From a virus, in IMG/VR virus record IMGVR_UViG_3300025872_000041, positions 50,559-114,558 of that record: DNA of 64,000 nucleotides; one strand, given 5' to 3'. The notes under the pieces are model-generated. The model searched no databases. It was not told the origin of the DNA and saw nothing but the letters and a program-made list of their open reading frames with translations. Shown in pieces: positions 63,390-64,000 of this stretch. Every line of letters begins with the position of its first letter. Positions within the stretch are counted from its first letter, which is position 1. The position numbers and the translations under genes were made by a program.

Positions 63390-64000
63390 TTAAAACTCAA
63401 ATCCTGTAGATGTACCAGAATCAGAGGTAAAAGGATTAGTATCACCAAATGATGCTACTGTTTCTACCTTAGCTTTCTTGATATGTAACTCAGGATTGTA
63501 AGAGATTAATTTACTTGGGCTTGCAGCTGCAGACTCTACAGCATAGGCCTCTTTGCTAGACTTTGGTAAGAATAAATCATAGTTGATATAACCATTCTTC
63601 TCATACTCTTTACCATTGATGCACATGTTAAATAAGGTATCATCAGAAATGATTGTACCGGCTGCTTTAACAAAATCTTCAATAGTTGCAAACTTACCAT
63701 CTGCTTCTTCAAACCACTCAAGTTTATTTCCGGCAATACATAACTGCTGTACTGCACGTAAAATACTCAAATCTCTACTGATCTTGATACCAGTTTTGGT
63801 TTCACCATCAGAGAAAGGATAAAAGCCAAACTTAACTTTACCAATCTGGCCTTTGTAACGGGGACCAGTAGGTTTGTCTTTGTCTACTAAGAATCCTTCA
63901 AATTCTGATCCCATGTCAGGACCTTCTACATTAAGAATCAGGTGGTATGCACCTGCTTTGTAACTTACACTCTCTAATGCAATAGAGTTAATTTTCACGG
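63390..64000 (-). CDS. Conserved replication-region protein, N-terminus beyond the window
   Basis: The frame is open to the window end, and the GTG at 63998 is probably an internal Val. Relatives I recall have about 30-40 more residues before the KINSIALESV segment. The visible 202 residues contain LILNVEGPDMGSEFEGFLVDKD, RYKGQIGKVKFG and a C-terminal disordered Ser/Thr tail ending STGFEF. The family is common in phages next to primase and helicase genes. A DNA-binding role is possible but not shown. It is transcribed before the terminator at 63341. Confidence 0.6.
   Translation of the reverse strand, partial: VKINSIALESVSYKAGAYHLILNVEGPDMGSEFEGFLVDKDKPTGPRYKGQIGKVKFGFYPFSDGETKTGIKISRDLSILRAVQQLCIAGNKLEWFEEADGKFATIEDFVKAAGTIISDDTLFNMCINGKEYEKNGYINYDLFLPKSSKEAYAVESAAASPSKLISYNPELHIKKAKVETVASFGDTNPFTSDSGTSTGFEF

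Noticed and set aside
1-64000. Recoding of TAG, as in some crAss-like phages
   Set aside because: Nearly all stops are TAA or TGA, but long genes read through without in-frame TAG. The 132-aa gene at 56177 uses TAG as a normal stop, so the standard code fits.
1-64000. Insertion sequences, integrase or prophage attachment sites
   Set aside because: No transposase or integrase motif and no matching direct repeats flanking a block were seen. The window reads as one continuous lytic-type phage genome.

Overview
The window is 64 kb of a double-stranded DNA tailed phage of the crAss-like type (Crassvirales). The genome is AT-rich and uses the standard code. Three things support this. First, the gene order matches: small connector or ring genes, a roughly 1,600-residue tail-stem protein, then a run of giant proteins. 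Second, one giant protein carries the DFDID catalytic signature of the crAss-like virion RNA polymerase. Third, there is an opposing replication block with family B DNA polymerase, Toprim primase, RusA-type resolvase and a MoxR/VWA pair. The promoters I can see fit the Bacteroidota pattern (TTTG, 18-19 bp, TAnnTTTG). A phage gene ends in a type A type IX secretion (T9SS) sorting domain, so the host is probably a Bacteroidota with a T9SS, such as a Flavobacteriia- or Chitinophagia-like bacterium, rather than a T9SS-lacking gut Bacteroides. This host assignment is inference.

Layout. Bases 1-1291 hold fibronectin-like structural proteins, followed by a terminator and a promoter. Bases 1454-9552 encode a metallophosphoesterase, an IHF/HU-like ring protein, two connector proteins and the 1,579-residue tail-stem protein. 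Bases 9552-43029 encode six large proteins (1,934, 838, 1,186, 853, 4,552 and 1,762 aa) that should be virion cargo. The 4,552-aa protein holds the RNA polymerase. The 1,934-aa protein looks like a polyvalent protein: a small basic domain, a possible ADP-ribosyltransferase, a zincin peptidase and a methyltransferase-like domain, punctuated by a repeated GGWLxxYQxGG linker. Bases 43030-44642 hold a short minus-strand gene, a holin-like protein, a probable endolysin and a secreted zincin.

Bases 44639-51092 are the most unusual part: a cassette of exported proteins. It contains a cohesin/dockerin protein with a T9SS signal, membrane proteins, a CsgG-like lipoprotein, an outer-membrane-barrel-like protein with a second gene overprinted in its Gly/Ser-rich segment, a PA14/dockerin protein and another exported protein. 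Bases 51113-52919 encode a dCTP deaminase/dUTPase-family enzyme, a zinc ribbon, PhoH and a possible phosphoribosyltransferase-like protein.

From 52999 to the end everything is on the minus strand: a GroES-like co-chaperonin behind a large inverted repeat, a DnaA-domain-IV-like protein, PolB, a RecB/Cas4-like nuclease, the MoxR AAA+ ATPase with its VWA/metallopeptidase partner, RusA, primase and a truncated conserved protein. The two arms converge near 52,920-52,998.

How it fits together (inference): the cargo proteins and RNA polymerase are packaged and injected with the DNA to start early transcription and act on the host. The minus-strand block replicates the genome. The exported cassette probably remodels the surface of the infected cell. 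All family calls come from motifs read by eye; no database search was run.
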